From Chara braunii (taxonomy: Eukaryota; Streptophyta; Charophyceae; Charales; Characeae): 64,000 nt of DNA. The position numbers were made by a program, and so were the translations under genes. This document shows positions 1-12,230 of this stretch, piece by piece. Under the pieces are notes generated by a model. It saw only the letters and a list, made by a program, of their open reading frames with translations, searched no databases and was not told the origin of the DNA. The stretch covers positions 1,103,234 through 1,167,233 of the forward strand of contig BFEA01000157.1 of assembly GCA_003427395.1 (NCBI GenBank), in the 5' to 3' direction. The stretch's first letter is position 1, and every line of letters starts with the position of its first letter.

Positions 1-519
1 TCTGCGTTTGGCCGGGCTACATCGAGGCTCTACATTGTGGGCTCATGGGTGGTGGCAGCCATAGCTGGCTGTTCCTTCGTTAGAGTTGTCCATCGGCACT
101 GAAGACTTCATCGCAGGACCTGTTCTTCATCAGGGTGGTTGGCGCTGGCCTCTGGGAGGCCATTCTGATGTGGTGCTACTAACTGAGTGTAGGATAGAGA
201 GTGGGGTGTGAGTTCTGAGAGTGGTGAGATACTGGAACAAACTCTGTTACGATAATTGTTTGAGTTAGCTCATTATCAGTGTAATTTCAATTGTTATCCT
301 CGCAGGTTCTACTTATGATTGGTTGTTGGGAGTTTGTCAGAGAGAGAGAAATGCTGTGTGTCTTCTCCCCATCTGTGCATAGCTGTATTCCGCTGCCTAC
401 TTTGATCTGTGTGCAGTGTGGACTCTGTCTCCTCTCCCTACTTTGATCTATGGGCGTGTATGAGACTGTTTGTGTGTGAGTGGCGGTAAAAATCGCCAGA
501 CAACCAAGATCATAACAAG
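1..519 (+). repeat. LTR fragment, 3' end (family of element F)
   Basis: This stretch matches about 55,830-56,408 over most of its length. Shared blocks include 'cttcatc(g/c)caggacctgttc', 'ggcgctggcctctgggaggc' and the end 'ggcggtaaaaatcg' followed by 'ataaca'. The other copy lies downstream of a gypsy integrase, so I read this as the 3' part of an LTR whose 5' part lies outside the window. It holds no coding sequence. The boundary near 519 is set by the ATAACA end. Confidence 0.7.
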
Positions 520-1312
520 TCTATAGATAGGCTAGGCACATCGGTTCAGGGCTTTTGGTAGTTGGTACCGAGTACATCGCGGCTGCGCTACGCGTGAACT
601 GGAAGTGGTGACGGCTCAGCGTTGTGGGAGAACGACATAGCCAGACCTTCGGAGCACCTGCCATGGCTGGGACCTGCGCTGTACTCTGTCAGCACGTGGG
701 GCTGAACAGAGGTCTGGGCTATTGAGGTCTGCTGGAGGCGAGAGAAGTTGGTGCCCTGCTGGACCCTCCTCCGGAGTGGGGTCACAGGGTTGTGGCGCTG
801 CAGCCATAGCTGCAGGTTCGTCCTCAGAGGTCGTCTTGTCAGGAGTGATGGTGCTGCTGCAGACTTCCAACCGGGAAGTCCTTGGACACTTCATCATCAT
901 CAGATACTATGGCGCTGGTCTTCTTCTTCATCCTCTGCGGGGGTGGTACGAGTGGCTTCTCAAGGTTGGGGAGTGAGGCGCTGCTTCTGAAGTTATTCTG
1001 ACAATTCGAGACTTTGAGTGTAATAAACAGTGTTGATACTGGGTTCAAACTATCTTCGTTTCATTTTTTCCTGGATGCGATCTACTCGGCTTTCCTTTAT
1101 GACTGGTTGTGAGGATTGAGTGGAGTGAATTGCACTTTCAGTGTACCCTGTCATATCGCATGGTCAAGTCCTCCGCTGGGTTTATCTCTCCCTGTGCGGT
1201 GTGATACTCCTATCCTCTCCCCTTCCTTCTGTGTATGTATGGGCATACCTGGGAGTCTATGTGAGTGAGTGTTGGTCATCAGACAACAGACAACCAGAAT
1301 CATAACAACTGG
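520..1312 (+). repeat. LTR-like sequence related to the preceding LTR
   Basis: A second LTR-like block follows directly. Its right end ('gacaaccagaatcataacaa') is close to the end of the first LTR ('gacaaccaagatcataacaa'), and it contains 'gcagccatagctgcagg', a motif also seen in other LTRs here, and a possible poly(A) signal 'aataaa' near 1022. The central part is only weakly similar to the first LTR. It could be a solo LTR of a sister subfamily or part of a nested insertion. The short reading frames on both strands have no recognisable domains. Confidence 0.5.
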
Positions 1313-1666
1313 CTAGCGCCCACGCAGGCGAGGAAAATCTGTGAAAAACAGCGGCGCATGCAAAGCAAAAGCGGCCCATCCCTCTAGCAATAAACAATCA
1401 GTAAACAAGCAGTGAGCAGATCACACCGGAATACATAGACGAGACTCACGAGAGGGGGAAAAAAAAATAAAAAAAAATTGTGCCCGGACAACTCCGGAAA
1501 CAAACAGCGCAGTTGCAACCAATTCAACAACGGTAAAACACTTTCATACCACCCAGCCTAACACCCAGCAAACGCGGACATGGCCCAAACTTAACAACGG
1601 CGTTTTAGCACTGTAGCAGCAACAAAGGCAACTACATCGAAACCCCCCTCCCAGATTGCCTCCAAT

Positions 1667-3257
1667 GTGGATCACGAAACATTGCGTTTCCTATTGGAAG
1701 CTCCACAAATCAAGGGCGAAAAAATCACAATCAAAGTCAGGAACATCAAGGATAATACCGACGAAGAAGTGACTGCTTGGGCTCATCCGAAAGACAAGAT
1801 GGCCGACACTAACGCGACCTTTGAAAAACACGCTCTAATTTTCTCCTTTCCAATGCCAGAGCGAGACTTTCCCCAGTAGAAAAGCGGAAATGGATAGTGA
1901 AAACCATTCAAGAACAGGAAAACATCAAAACTGAGGTAGACAACTTCTCCCTGCTAGGTCTGGGCAGATCCATGATGATGGTGGTGTTCAAAGACGCCAA
2001 CCAAGCAACACACTTGCTGGAGAAATGTGAGACACTGAACTGCAATGGCTTGGTCTGTACCCTGTCACGCTGGAAATCGGAAACAGCACAGCGAGCTGAA
2101 GTATCGCCAGCTGCTTCCTACAAACAGCGTCTGATGAGGGAACAGTTCTAGGTACAGTTCGATAACATTCCAGGCAGAGGGCACCCCCTGATCAAAGATC
2201 CGCTGGATGTGGAATACCCAGCTAACAAGATCCTGAAATGGGTCCTTCCAACGCCTGACTTCCTGGCTCCCCATTGCGACTCAGTCATTGCCATCCTGGA
2301 GGTTCTGATGGATGACCCCCCAATCTTCCCAGAAGAATGGCAATGTCTCATCGGAGACCAAGTCACCGCCGTCACAGTCGCAACCAAAGCATCACCAATC
2401 TGCTTCAGATGCAGAGCCAGGGGTCACCTGGGAACGGAGCCCAAGTGTCCGCGCTCCACTGAGCAGAAGAAACTGAGACAAAGCATGCTAGTAGAAGTGG
2501 AAGAAGCCAAAGGAATCTGGTTCGTCAATGACCCAGACTACTACAGCTGGGTCTTCGACGATAACATCCCAGATCCCGAATGGATTTGGACCTACAACAA
2601 CGCAACCCCATCAATAAAAAAGCCAGACATCTTCCCTCCCTCAGACAGCAAATGGCATCATGTGGGGGCAAAAAATATCTCGGAGATCCCAGGGAAAATT
2701 CACTCGGACCCGGTGATCGACTCTCGAGCGATCAAAGAAGAAAAGAAACACGAGGACTTGATGTGGGACCTAGAATCAATCAGACAGCAAACAAGAAGCT
2801 CTCTCTCCAGTACAGAAGACTATAACAGCATTCTGGATGCAGCCAAGGACATCATCGAGGGCCGCAACGCGACACCTCTCTCAAGCGGCAGGCTTCTCCC
2901 CAAAAGGCAGACGAAGACGAACCGAGTGGGAAGAAGAAGAGGAAAGGAAACACAGCCAGCGGCGACAACGACCCCTCAGGGGAACAGACTCCACACACCA
3001 TAGTGCTGGGGTCTGATCCTAGTCGGGAAACAGAACAGGATCCGACCCAGACTGGAATGGACATCTCCCCGACAAAAAAAGTGAACAGCGCGTTCCACGA
3101 AGGCAAGGGAGACTCCCCCCTCGAATGGCTCAAAGATTACCTCGAAAAAGCCAAAAACGAGAGGGAAAAGGAGTTCAGCATCAGAATGACATGCATGAAA
3201 CACCAGGAGAAAATAGGGAGAAACAGCAAGTCGATGGGAGCTGGAATTCAAACATAA
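1667..3257 (+). pseudogene. LINE ORF1, N-terminal and zinc-knuckle part (broken)
   Basis: ORF1 proteins of L1-type elements bind the element RNA to form the retrotransposition particle. The reading runs 1667-1879, 1897-2151 and 2209-3003, then shifts frame to 3003-3257. Two breaks are TAG codons (1877, 2149) where CAG fits the surrounding frame. The first 180 or so residues resemble the RNA-binding (DUF4283/RRM-like) N-terminal domain of plant LINE ORF1 proteins. A CCHC knuckle, CFRCRARGHLGTEPKC, follows at about 2400-2447. The rest is charged and low in complexity. I infer one original ORF from the consistent frame and domain order. Confidence 0.75.
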
Positions 3258-3583
3258 AAAAATAGTTACAAAACTCTGAGACAACAAACTCAGAGACAAC
3301 AAACCGAAATGTCGGAATTCAGCGCCTTCTGGTACCACGAGAAAAAAAGGGAAAGAGAAAATAGCGTCAAACATTACTTTCAAAGAAAATCGCTCCAAAG
3401 GAAACCAAAATTAGAGCAAAGAGGCCCTTCACACCCTCCGCATGGGTAAAGCAGAGTCACGCCATAGGCTTAATTGACAGAGAGGAGCAGTCAGAAAAAA
3501 GATCGGATAGTTCCAGCAAAGTCAAGTAGCTATCACTCATAGTGTCTAAGGAAAAAAACAGCCTAGAATAGGCTAACTTAAGC

Positions 3584-3775
3584 AGGGGTGAAGATCGGTA
3601 CATCCTCCTTCAAGGAAGTAATCAATGCCGTCTTCTGGGCCTCCACGCCATAAGGGGGAGGAGCGTGAGTGAGTAACATTTGTACTACCTTGGACTTGCC
3701 GGGGGAATAGGATCCAGACTGATGCTCCCCAGAATGGAAAAGGAGCCAGAACCATAAAGTTCTGGTGAAAAAAAA
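3584..3775 (+). mobile_element. LINE 3'-tail fragment inserted in ORF1
   Basis: This block matches the 3' ends of the LINE copies at about 9450-9620, 10,030-10,206 and 23,928-24,110. Shared blocks are 'gtaatcaatg', 'gacttgccggggga' and 'gctcccca'. It ends in a hairpin (CCAGAAC 3746-3752 with GTTCTGG 3759-3765, loop CATAAA) followed by an A-rich tail. ORF1-like coding resumes downstream, so this is a severely 5'-truncated LINE, or a SINE sharing the LINE tail, inserted in ORF1. I could not identify a clean target-site duplication. Confidence 0.75.
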
Positions 3776-4653
3776 AGAAAAAGGATCTGAATCGGAATCC
3801 AACGTTGACACACAGTCCCACAAGGAACCGATCAGAGACATGGTAACCAAAAAATGGAAGCCTTCGAAGGGCCGAGAGGATCAGGAAAACCCAAGCTGTA
3901 ACAACTGAGAAGGAAAACGAATAGCGGTCCATCAAGCGCGAGATCGCCGTCGTCGCAGCTCAGACAAAATGCCTGTTCGACCAGAATGTAGAATACCGCG
4001 AAAAACTCTGCAAAGACTACTGCACAATCCAAAATGCCGCAGAGAACAGGGCTCCCCACGTCGCGGAGAAAGCTGCTTCAGACCGTAAGACCATCAAAGC
4101 GGTCAGACCTCTTGTCCCAGAAATTCGACGAGTGGCAGGTAGCCACCGATGTGTCTTTTACCATCCCAATGCTGGGATATCAACGAGCTCTGGCCAGAAG
4201 CATCAGGGAAGGAACCTCGGAGGAATTCCCTGCAGGATGTACGGAATCCCATCAACCCCAGCAGACATCACAGAAGGGACAGGCCAAAACTCTGCGTCAG
4301 CCAAGGCATTCGAACCAATTATAATAAAGTTGGACGAGAAAGCCAGACTGCACGACGGACTTGTATGGAGAGCATGGAACACCGTGACAACCCTGCCCTA
4401 CAACACACTCGCGGGTAATATGTGCCCGACAGAGGTCATGGCAGATTCCCTGGCCTCCATCATCAGATCCCAAATTCTCATCACAGAGCACTCCCTACAA
4501 GACGAAGCCATGACACTCAACGTGGAACCCGATGATGATGAGGGAAGCATGGCCGACAATGATGGCTACGATCACGATAGCGGGATCTCCTCGGAAGGGG
4601 AAGGGACTGGTACCTCCTTGTTACCTGAGGGCAGCATGGGGCATACAGCCTGA
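3776..4653 (+). pseudogene. LINE ORF1, C-terminal part (broken)
   Basis: After the inserted tail, an ORF1-like reading resumes in fragments, the longest being 4132-4653 (173 residues). It is hydrophilic and ends in an acidic stretch (residues about 125-160 of that piece, rich in D and E) before a stop at 4651. There is no recognised domain. It lies between the ORF1 zinc knuckle and ORF2, so ORF1 C-terminus is the simplest reading. A separate small ORF is possible. Confidence 0.5.
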
Positions 4654-4865
4654 GCTCCACACCAGGGAGAGAGACCAGCAAGGACAGCAGCAGTGGAGAC
4701 GCGGAGGTGGGCTGTCCCAAAACCTCTGCGGCAGCAGACTTGACCCCCCAACCTACCTAACGAGTTAGTTTGTCTTACCAACACAAACTGGAAAAAAGGG
4801 TAAAGTGAAGAAAAGAGACAAAGCACAGTGGCCCAGGCGATACAAATCGATGCAGCACAACAAAA

Positions 4866-5720
4866 CACAAGACGGGACAGTCAAAGTTGACTGGCAGACA
4901 ACGGGGCTGACAATCCACAACTGGAATTGCAACGGCCTAGGTAACATATTATTCGAAGAAGACAAGCTACGAGATATTCAGATAGTATTGACTGGAAAAA
5001 AGAGCCTAAACCGGACATCATCCTTCTCCAAGAAACCCACTTGTCGAATCTTGCACACCACACCAGAATCAAAAGGACAATGGAAACAAACCTGGGCGGG
5101 TGCGATTTTGCACTGTGGTCCAACAAACCGGGACATACCAAACGACGAACAGCAATCCTCATACCTCGCTCATCCAAGATCTGGACAGAAGGACAGGTGT
5201 TGAATGGGGATGGAGACACGATCGAGGGCAGATGGTCATGTATCGACATCAGATGGCAAGAAGAAGAACTGAGAATCTTAAACATATACGCCCCCAATGC
5301 AGAATGCGAACGATTGGAGTTCTTCACCGACATCAGAGCGATCATCCCAACCCCACTACCAGTAATCATAGCAGGGGACTGGAACACCACCTTAGACCCT
5401 AACCTTGATCGTATCTCTCGCTCCCTGCTGATGGGCCTCACACGAGCAGGTACCCAGATTCGAAACATCATGACATAATTTGAACTAATCGACCCGTTCA
5501 GAACACTCCATCCCCTAGCGAGAGCCTTTTCCCTTGTCAAAAGAAACCGAGCCAGACATATTTCCATATCACGGATCGACTTCTTTTTGATTTCCGAACT
5601 CCTCCAAGGCACAATTAAGGAGGTCGATATTATACATGCACCTGTCTTTAAAGGGCTGGACCATAAACCCATACACCTGCTCCTCGACTTTAATGCCCCA
5701 GTGGAAAGAGGACATGGCTT
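4866..5720 (+). pseudogene. LINE ORF2, APE-type endonuclease domain
   Basis: This domain nicks target DNA to prime reverse transcription. Visible motifs, in order: HNWNCNGL (about 4915), LLQETH (about 5023-5040, with the catalytic Glu), NIYAPNA (about 5282), GDWNTTLD (about 5377-5400, catalytic Asp and Asn), SRIDFFLI (about 5572) and LDHKP (about 5657-5671, catalytic His). One frameshift lies near 4980, and the TAA at 5476 replaces a likely CAA. All catalytic residues I looked for are present, so decay is recent enough to read the domain. The start is set by the first conserved motif, since no certain ATG is seen. Confidence 0.85.
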
Positions 5721-7885
5721 CTACAGACTGAATAACTCCCTTCTCTCCACAGACCATCTAACAGAGGCTGTTAAATGGAATTGGCTATTCATGCGTCAAG
5801 AAGAAGTAAGGCACAGGGACAGACACCAATGGTTCAAAAACAACTACTTAGACCTGGCACTGACAGTGTCGGCCGAATCAAGAAGCATAGCGGCCGAACG
5901 CAAAATCAGAAAGTAAGAACTTCAAATTGCTATCACAATTGCAGAGTCTAACCTCACATCAGACCCCACCAACGAGTTATACTACGACCTACTCAAAGCC
6001 TTAGGGGAAGAGCTTAGCGAATGGAGGAGATGGGAACTAAGAGGCCTACAAATACGAGCCAGGATGACTGACTACACTCTGAACGAATCTATGACCAAGT
6101 TCTTCTTCGCCGAAATAAAAGCCAATGCTAGAAACAACACGATTGAGGAGTTGAAAGTTTTATCGGATCAGGGGAGAGCAAAAACAGTTGGCTTGGACAT
6201 GGTAAGGATTGCCAGATCCTTCTATGCATCCCTCTACAAATCCAAAACACCCTCACCCTCCTCCACGATAAACATAACAGCCCATCAACAAATGATGTCT
6301 TACCTAGACAAGACGATCTCATCAGAACAGTTAGAGGGCTTGGAAAACCAATCGCCCTAGAAGAACTCCAAGCGGCTTTTTCACAGATGGGAAATGACAA
6401 GGCACCAGGGATCGATGGAGTCTACAAAGAGTTTTGGGTTCAATTCTGTCCTATCCTAAGGAACGACCTCCTCAATTTTATCAACGACAGCAAAGCGAAG
6501 GGAGGCCTGGGTGCATTCCTAAGCACTAGTGTGGTCTCGTTAGTCCACAGGAAAGGCGACAAAGAGCACCTAAAAAAACTACAGACCAATTTCACTACTC
6601 ACAACCCCTTACAAATATTGGCGAAAGCACGAGCTAACAGGATCATAAAGCTCACCGACAAGTGCTTTCACATCGATCAAGCAGGGTTCATTCCAGGTAG
6701 ATACATCCTAGACAATGTGATGACCCTGAATGAGGCAGCAAGGAAGGTGAATGAAAAGCGAATGTAGGCGGCCATTCTATTCTTCGATTTTGAAAAAGCC
6801 TACGATCAAGTGAATTAGGATTTTCTCCAGAACTGCATGGAAAAGATGTGAGTGGGCCCAAATTTCAGAGAATGGGTCAGAGTTCTATATGGCGACACCA
6901 CTGGCAGAGTCCAATAAACAGGATAGTGTTAGACGCCTGTCTGATATCAAGGTCCGTCCGTCAAGGTGACCCACTGGCTTCCCCCATCTTCTTGTTCATC
7001 ATGGAGGCCATCGCTTCTTTCCTCCGCAAAGACCCCTTTATAGACCGCCTCACCACACAGAACTACGACCCCCTTCACGACTTCGCTCTGCCGATAACGC
7101 TGATGTTCGCCGATGATCTAACAGTCCTCATTCGTGCCAACAACTCCTCGTTCCAAGCCCTCGTTAGAGTCATGGAAGCCTTTCAACTAGCATCAGAAGG
7201 CTGGTGGTTCGCAGACAGCACCCCTCCTCAACCTCCCGATCTATCCACTCCCATGTCATGGTCCACGGGCAACCAAGCACTTAGATACCTGGGAATCATG
7301 GTCAACAAGGACGACACATGGCCAGGGATGGGCCAAATCTTCATCGCAAAGGCAATAGCCCGCCTAGCCCCGTGTAAGAAAGCCCAGGTATCCCTGATTG
7401 CCAGAGCACTTATCATAAACACGTCAATATTCTCCACGCTATGGTACATGGCATCCATCTGGTCTCCCCCTGACGAAGAACTCAAGACTCTCAAGGCGAT
7501 GGTCAGATGTTATTTATGGACGGGCGACCCCAACAAAACTACCTACATAAACAAGGTTCCCTGGCAAATTGTCATCAGGAAACCGCAAGAAGGATTGGGG
7601 ATCATTGACCCTAGACAGGAAACTATCGCCTTGCAGATGAAATGGATGATTAAGATTCTCACCAAACAATTCCTCCCATGGACGAAAGTGGCCTTGGACA
7701 GTATAAGGAACCTCGCTCCAATAAGCTCCCCATCCAATATGCAAGCCCCATTCTGGATTATGGCCAAAGAATGGGCAATCAAAACAGGGAGGACATCAAT
7801 GAGAACCCAACAGCAATCAACTAGTCAACCCAACCCCTCGCCTAACCCATACTGGACACCAACTCTGAAAGCCGGCGCCAAATGA
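5721..7885 (+). pseudogene. LINE ORF2, reverse transcriptase domain
   Basis: The reading continues through 5916, 6064-6360, 6387-6767 and 6848-7885. RT motifs are NDKAPGIDGVYKEFW (about 6390), RANRI and QAGFIPGRYILDN (about 6630-6715), FDFEKAYDQV (about 6785), RQGDPLASPIFLFIMEA (about 6961) and FADDLTVLI (about 7108-7134, the catalytic FADD box). Stops include AAG-TAA (likely CAA), TAG after KRM (likely CAG) and TAG in VNxDF (likely TGG). They lie between otherwise well-conserved blocks. The thumb region extends to the stop at 7885. Confidence 0.88.
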
Positions 7886-9343
7886 TGCCTAGCAAACACG
7901 GGGCACCATACAACCAAGAAGAGGTTCTCAGACAACCCCTCTTCTGCAAACCCTGGATCAAAGACACAGCAGGTCACCCCTGGTCCCTCTACTTGAGAGA
8001 TAGGAGATCGCTCACATGGGTAGAGAGAGGAGTGTGGCGGATCAAACACCTATGGTCAGCGGAACGGAAGGACTGGTTGATGGCCCAGGAACTCCGAACC
8101 TCCCTCAGGGGGTGCCACGCGCTTGAAACCAACTTAGCAATGATGCACCACAATATCCTTGCCCAGTGGTTAACGCTCCTCAAAGAAACATTTACTTGGA
8201 CAACAGGCGATTGGGGCATACTTATTACACACACTCCACATGAGAGGGCCTACCGCTTCGTACCTAGATCAGACTCTTCAAGCTACCGATCGAACTTCTT
8301 ATCCTACCCTATCGCCAACCATACCCTTCAGGAGCTCGTAATCCAGAACGAGGACCCCCAAGCCACATGACTAGAAACCTTCCTCCTCAGGAAGGTCCGA
8401 GTCTCCCAGAATACACCATGGGTCATATCCCAGCCAGAACTCAGTATTGAAGACCTAGAATTCGACCCCAAGGAATGGAGGTGGAAACAGGGGCACCACA
8501 GGGAAGTCGAGAACAATTTCCCAATACGATGTAAAATTCGGCTACGACTTCGGACTACAGACCACAGATCCGAATCCAAGGTTGATAGAGAAATGGCAGA
8601 CCAGCGTGAATCTGAACCCGCCGGCCCAATTCTCCATCTCATGGGCCAAATACCTTCTTATCAGACCAATTAGAATCCGAAGTATGCAATGGCTCCTTGC
8701 ACACGCAGCCCTCCTGGTCAACCAATGGCTTCACAAAAGAAGGAAACACTCAGACCCGAACAACTCGGGAATCTGCGCGATGTGCAACAAAAACACGCCT
8801 GAAGATATCCCACACTGCGTACTCTTCTGTCCCGAAGCGACCTGGTACTGGAACAAAGTTCAAAAACTATGGTCTAACCTCTTCTCAGCCCCACTCCTCA
8901 ACGCTTCCCCCCTAACCATTCTACTCCTCCCGAACACTCCCGGGCTTCTCAAGGGCAGCAGGGGTGTCTGGTTCCAGCTACTCAGAAAGCTAACTGTCTG
9001 GATCATATGGAAACCACGATGCACACAGACAATTGAGGGAGTAGAGGTGGCAAAGGAGGAAATGTGGACTCTTCTGATACACATGGCAGAGACTGAAATC
9101 CAGAGCAGATGGCGGATGATATCTTCATCAGCGAAACACAGACCAGATAAGCACCGAGCTAAGAGACGGGCATTCCGAAAGGACTGGCTAATAAAGGGCA
9201 AGGTGGCCACCATAACGGACACAGACTTATATGGAAGAAGTGGTATCAAGGGTAACGGAAAGGCGACAACCAAACTTGGGGGCCCAAGACCGAAGATCAG
9301 TACGACAAACACAGGAACACGCAGGGTGATAAACAGGGCGTGA
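7886..9343 (+). pseudogene. LINE ORF2, C-terminal region with zf-RVT-like zinc motif
   Basis: ORF2 continues after a frame change at about 7882 (7882-8370) and again from 8582 to the stop at 9343. A Cys/His cluster, CAMCNKNTPEDIPHCVLFC (about 8779-8835), matches the zinc-binding region typical of the C-terminus of plant non-LTR RTs. Upstream, QWLLAHAALLVNQWL fits the preceding helix of that domain. The segment VEVAKEEMWTLL (about 9043-9075) is repeated in the truncated copy at 9661, which confirms it is LINE coding sequence. Confidence 0.8.
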
Positions 9344-9660
9344 GAAAGCCAAACGTGCACGAACGTCATCAAAACCTCTCACTTCTCTAGTTAGGTAGAG
9401 GAATATCTAGCAGGCCTACTCAGCAGCCTGAGAGGAACGAGTTGAGAGGGCAAGCCGACAGTCAATCCTCCTGCAAGGGAGTAATCAATGCTGGTCAGGG
9501 ATCCTTCGGCCTGACGGAAGGAAGCGTGAGCGTGTATTATATGTAAATCCGGTTTTTTTTTTTTTTTTTTTTTTCTTGGGGATATGTAAATCCTTTGACT
9601 TGTCGGGGGAATAGGAACCGGAAAAGAAAAGAAAAAAAAAGAAAAAAAGAAAAGGAGATG
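9344..9660 (+). other. LINE 3' UTR and A-rich end
   Basis: The 3' untranslated region is shared with the tails at 3584, 10,020 and 23,928. It runs to an A-rich stretch (about 9620-9655) directly abutting a second LINE copy. Compared with the other tails it lacks the terminal 'gctcccca' and hairpin segment, and it is split by a poly(T) insertion. Confidence 0.7.
9539..9592. mobile_element. Minimal poly(T) insertion flanked by direct repeats
   Basis: ATGTAAATCC occurs at 9541-9550 and again at 9583-9592. Between the copies are only GG, 22 T and CTTGGGGAT. Direct repeats around a bare homopolymer are what a LINE-mediated insertion of almost nothing but a poly(A) tail would leave, here in antisense. 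The 'gtaaatcc' pair could also be local slippage. Confidence 0.55.
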
Positions 9661-10233
9661 TACCAAGACAATTGAGGGCTCAGAAGTGGCCAAGGAGGAA
9701 ATGTGGATCCTCCTGAGGATGGTGGAAACAAAGATACGATGCAAATGGAGGAGTGTATCGACAACAATGAGAGGCAAAACTGAAAGACATACACTCAGGA
9801 GATGAATCTTCATGAGAGACTGGTTGCTACAAGGAAAGATCGCGACAATCTTATACAATAAACTACACTGGAAGAAATGGCCACCCCAATAACGACAGGG
9901 AATGGAGCCCCGAGAGGGACAAATTGAGGTTTTAGCCTCAGATTGACAGACATCTCTCCCAATTTCTTGCGCTTCAAAATCCATTTGACAGAACCACCAG
10001 GTTTCTGAGAGGAAAACTAGGGCAGGGCAAGCTGACAGTCAATCCTCCCATATAGGAGTAATCAATGTTGGTCAGGGTTCCTTCGGTCAGATGGAAGGAA
10101 GCGTGAGTGTGTAACATGATGTGTTCAATTTTGACTTGCCGGGGGAAAAGGAACCGGACTAACGCTCCCCATAATGGACATGGAGGCAGGACCATAAGGA
10201 CCTGTTAAAAAAAAAAAAAAAAAAAAAAAAAAG
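9661..10233 (+). mobile_element. 5'-truncated LINE copy with poly(A) tail
   Basis: The start reads TIEGSEVAKEEMW, homologous to TIEGVEVAKEEMW in the upstream LINE at about 9030-9065. The copy carries the last part of ORF2, the complete 3' tail and about 28 A residues (10,206-10,233). The 3'-terminal hairpin is CAGGACC (10,187-10,193) with GGACCTG (10,198-10,204), one A-A mismatch, loop ATAA. It begins exactly at the A-rich end of the first LINE, so it inserted into that tail. Confidence 0.8.
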
Positions 10234-10342
10234 TCCACAGATGCGTTGTCATCAATGGTGTCTGAGTCTCGCTTGGACTGAGCAGAAAAAAACACCTAAG
10301 GGATATCAACCCTCCATGATCAGAGCACTAGTAGCGGGGAGT

Positions 10343-10379
<37 letters not shown>

Positions 10380-12230
10380 GAATCGTCAACAAAAATGTTA
10401 CAAAAGAAAGAAGAAACTCAATGAATGATAGAAGGCATCAATAGAGAGGATACTAGCGCCCATGGTTAGCGCTAAACTTTGCGCTAGTTTTCACACTAGC
10501 TCGCACAACCGACCGAGGGGACCAACCGCGCGTGGGGGTCCGCAGCGCAGAGCGCGGCAACCTCCCCTCACAAATTTTCGAACTGGTAGCGAGTTCGCAA
10601 GCGCGTCGCGCCTCCGGGCGTGGCGAGGGGAGAGAGTGGAAACATCCATAGCCTACCGCATCATCACGAATGATAAGGCACAATCAAGAGCGCGACAACA
10701 AGAGACCTTGGGCAGAACAGCAAGTAGGAGCACCACTCCTTCTGCGTGGCAAGGAAAGAAGGGAAAGGTCCGCAGATCAAAGCATTAGCACTTCGGACAA
10801 AAGGCAACAAATCCACGACAACGAGAGAAAGGAAAGAGACGAGTAGGCGGGAGGGAGTCCAAGTTGTAAGCTCCCATGAAAGGAAAGTCCTGACGTCGCA
10901 AGCAGGACCTCGTCTATAGGCGCGAGGGTCCTATTCTCGGAGAAAACGAGAATCGGAGGAAGGAAACATCAAGCTCTCGATGAGGGAATAGAAAAGGAAA
11001 CGGAAGTAGGAGAGGTGAGGAAAGGAAAAGGCAAGTACGGAAGCGACGACAAGGTGGGGAGGAGGAAGATCGAAAGAGGAAGGGAATAACAACAGATCAA
11101 AGCAGGAAGAGGAGCAATAACGACGAAGGAGAGAAGGAGAGGTAAAAAAAGGTAAAGATGAGTAAGGAAACAACAAAAAGGAAGGGACAAGGCAGGGGGT
11201 TTGGGAGAGGAAAGAGAGAACGATGGATCAATGCGGGGGGAGGAGCAGCGACGATGAAGCGAAGTCTTACCTCGTCAGTTAGCGTTAAGAATCTCCTCCA
11301 AAGGAAAGGTGAAGTTTTCCCAGACGCCCATTGCCAAAACAAGGTAAGATAGATTCAAAAGCGCCTTCATCATTACCTCAACTGACCTCGAGGGATATAG
11401 GGCACGAGAAAGATTAATAGCAAACTCCGATGGCACAAAATCTTAGCATCTTGATCTTTCCCCCAAAGGGGAAACTACAGCTAGGGAGAGAAGGAAGAGG
11501 CAAGGGAAAATATATTTCAGATAAAGGGAAGGGAGAGTAGAGGACACAGGGACTCGAAGAGGGGAAGCGTAGGGGACAAACACCTCACAAGCATTCGCCA
11601 TTAACGAGCCACGACACCTTTATCACTCAAGCTTACTTTCTCATCCACATCGCTACCCTCAACACCCAAGTTCTCTGTCTGATTAACAAACTACTTAGTC
11701 TCTGCCAGTCGTTAGTTTCGATTTGTCCTTTTCAACACCATTATTAATTTGATTATTATTATTACTATTATTATTCTTATTATTATTATATTGTATTATT
11801 CATGACTATCATTATCAATTTATTATCACTATTTCCACAACACGTTATCTACCACAAGTTGTTACTCACCCCGGTCGAGTGTTCAAATCCACTTCACACT
11901 CCTCTGTACTTACACCACTCGAGAGAGATCGATAACCCTTTCTCCTCCCTCTTCCCTCCCTCGGTCACGAAAGCCAAGAACTCCTGCTCACACCCTCCAT
12001 CCCCCACTTCTCTATACACCCAAGAAGCCCGCCAAATTCTCCAACCATACCCCTTTATACCGTCAACAACCTTCACATATAACTCGCTTGCCTTGGATGC
12101 TATTCCAATCCTCAAGTGAGGTAGGGAAGAGCGGTCAAAATCTCTTTCCTTTCCGTGCCCTTCCAAAATCTATTTTGCTTTCATCAACAATTTAACTTAC
12201 AGTTTTCAATAGCAGTCATCAGATGAATTA
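10234..12230. other. Gene-free region with simple repeats
   Basis: I see no gene here. It holds a (GA)n tract at 10,348-10,377, a strand-asymmetric purine-rich stretch at about 10,790-11,330 and an ATT-rich tract at about 11,741-11,795. At 11,340 'acaaggtaagat' resembles a splice donor without a convincing exon. Short reading frames on both strands have no recognisable motifs. Confidence 0.5.

Larger units (their letters stand above)
1313..9620 (+). mobile_element. L1-type LINE retrotransposon, degenerate
   Basis: The order is 5' leader (about 1313-1666), ORF1 with a CCHC zinc knuckle, ORF2 with APE endonuclease, RT and a terminal zinc motif, then a 3' tail ending in A-rich DNA. That is the layout of plant L1-clade LINEs. 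Both ORFs have stops and frameshifts, so this copy is inactive. A piece of the family's own 3' tail sits inside ORF1 (3584-3775), and a 5'-truncated second copy follows the A-rich end. I found no target-site duplication, so the 5' boundary is approximate. Confidence 0.85.
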
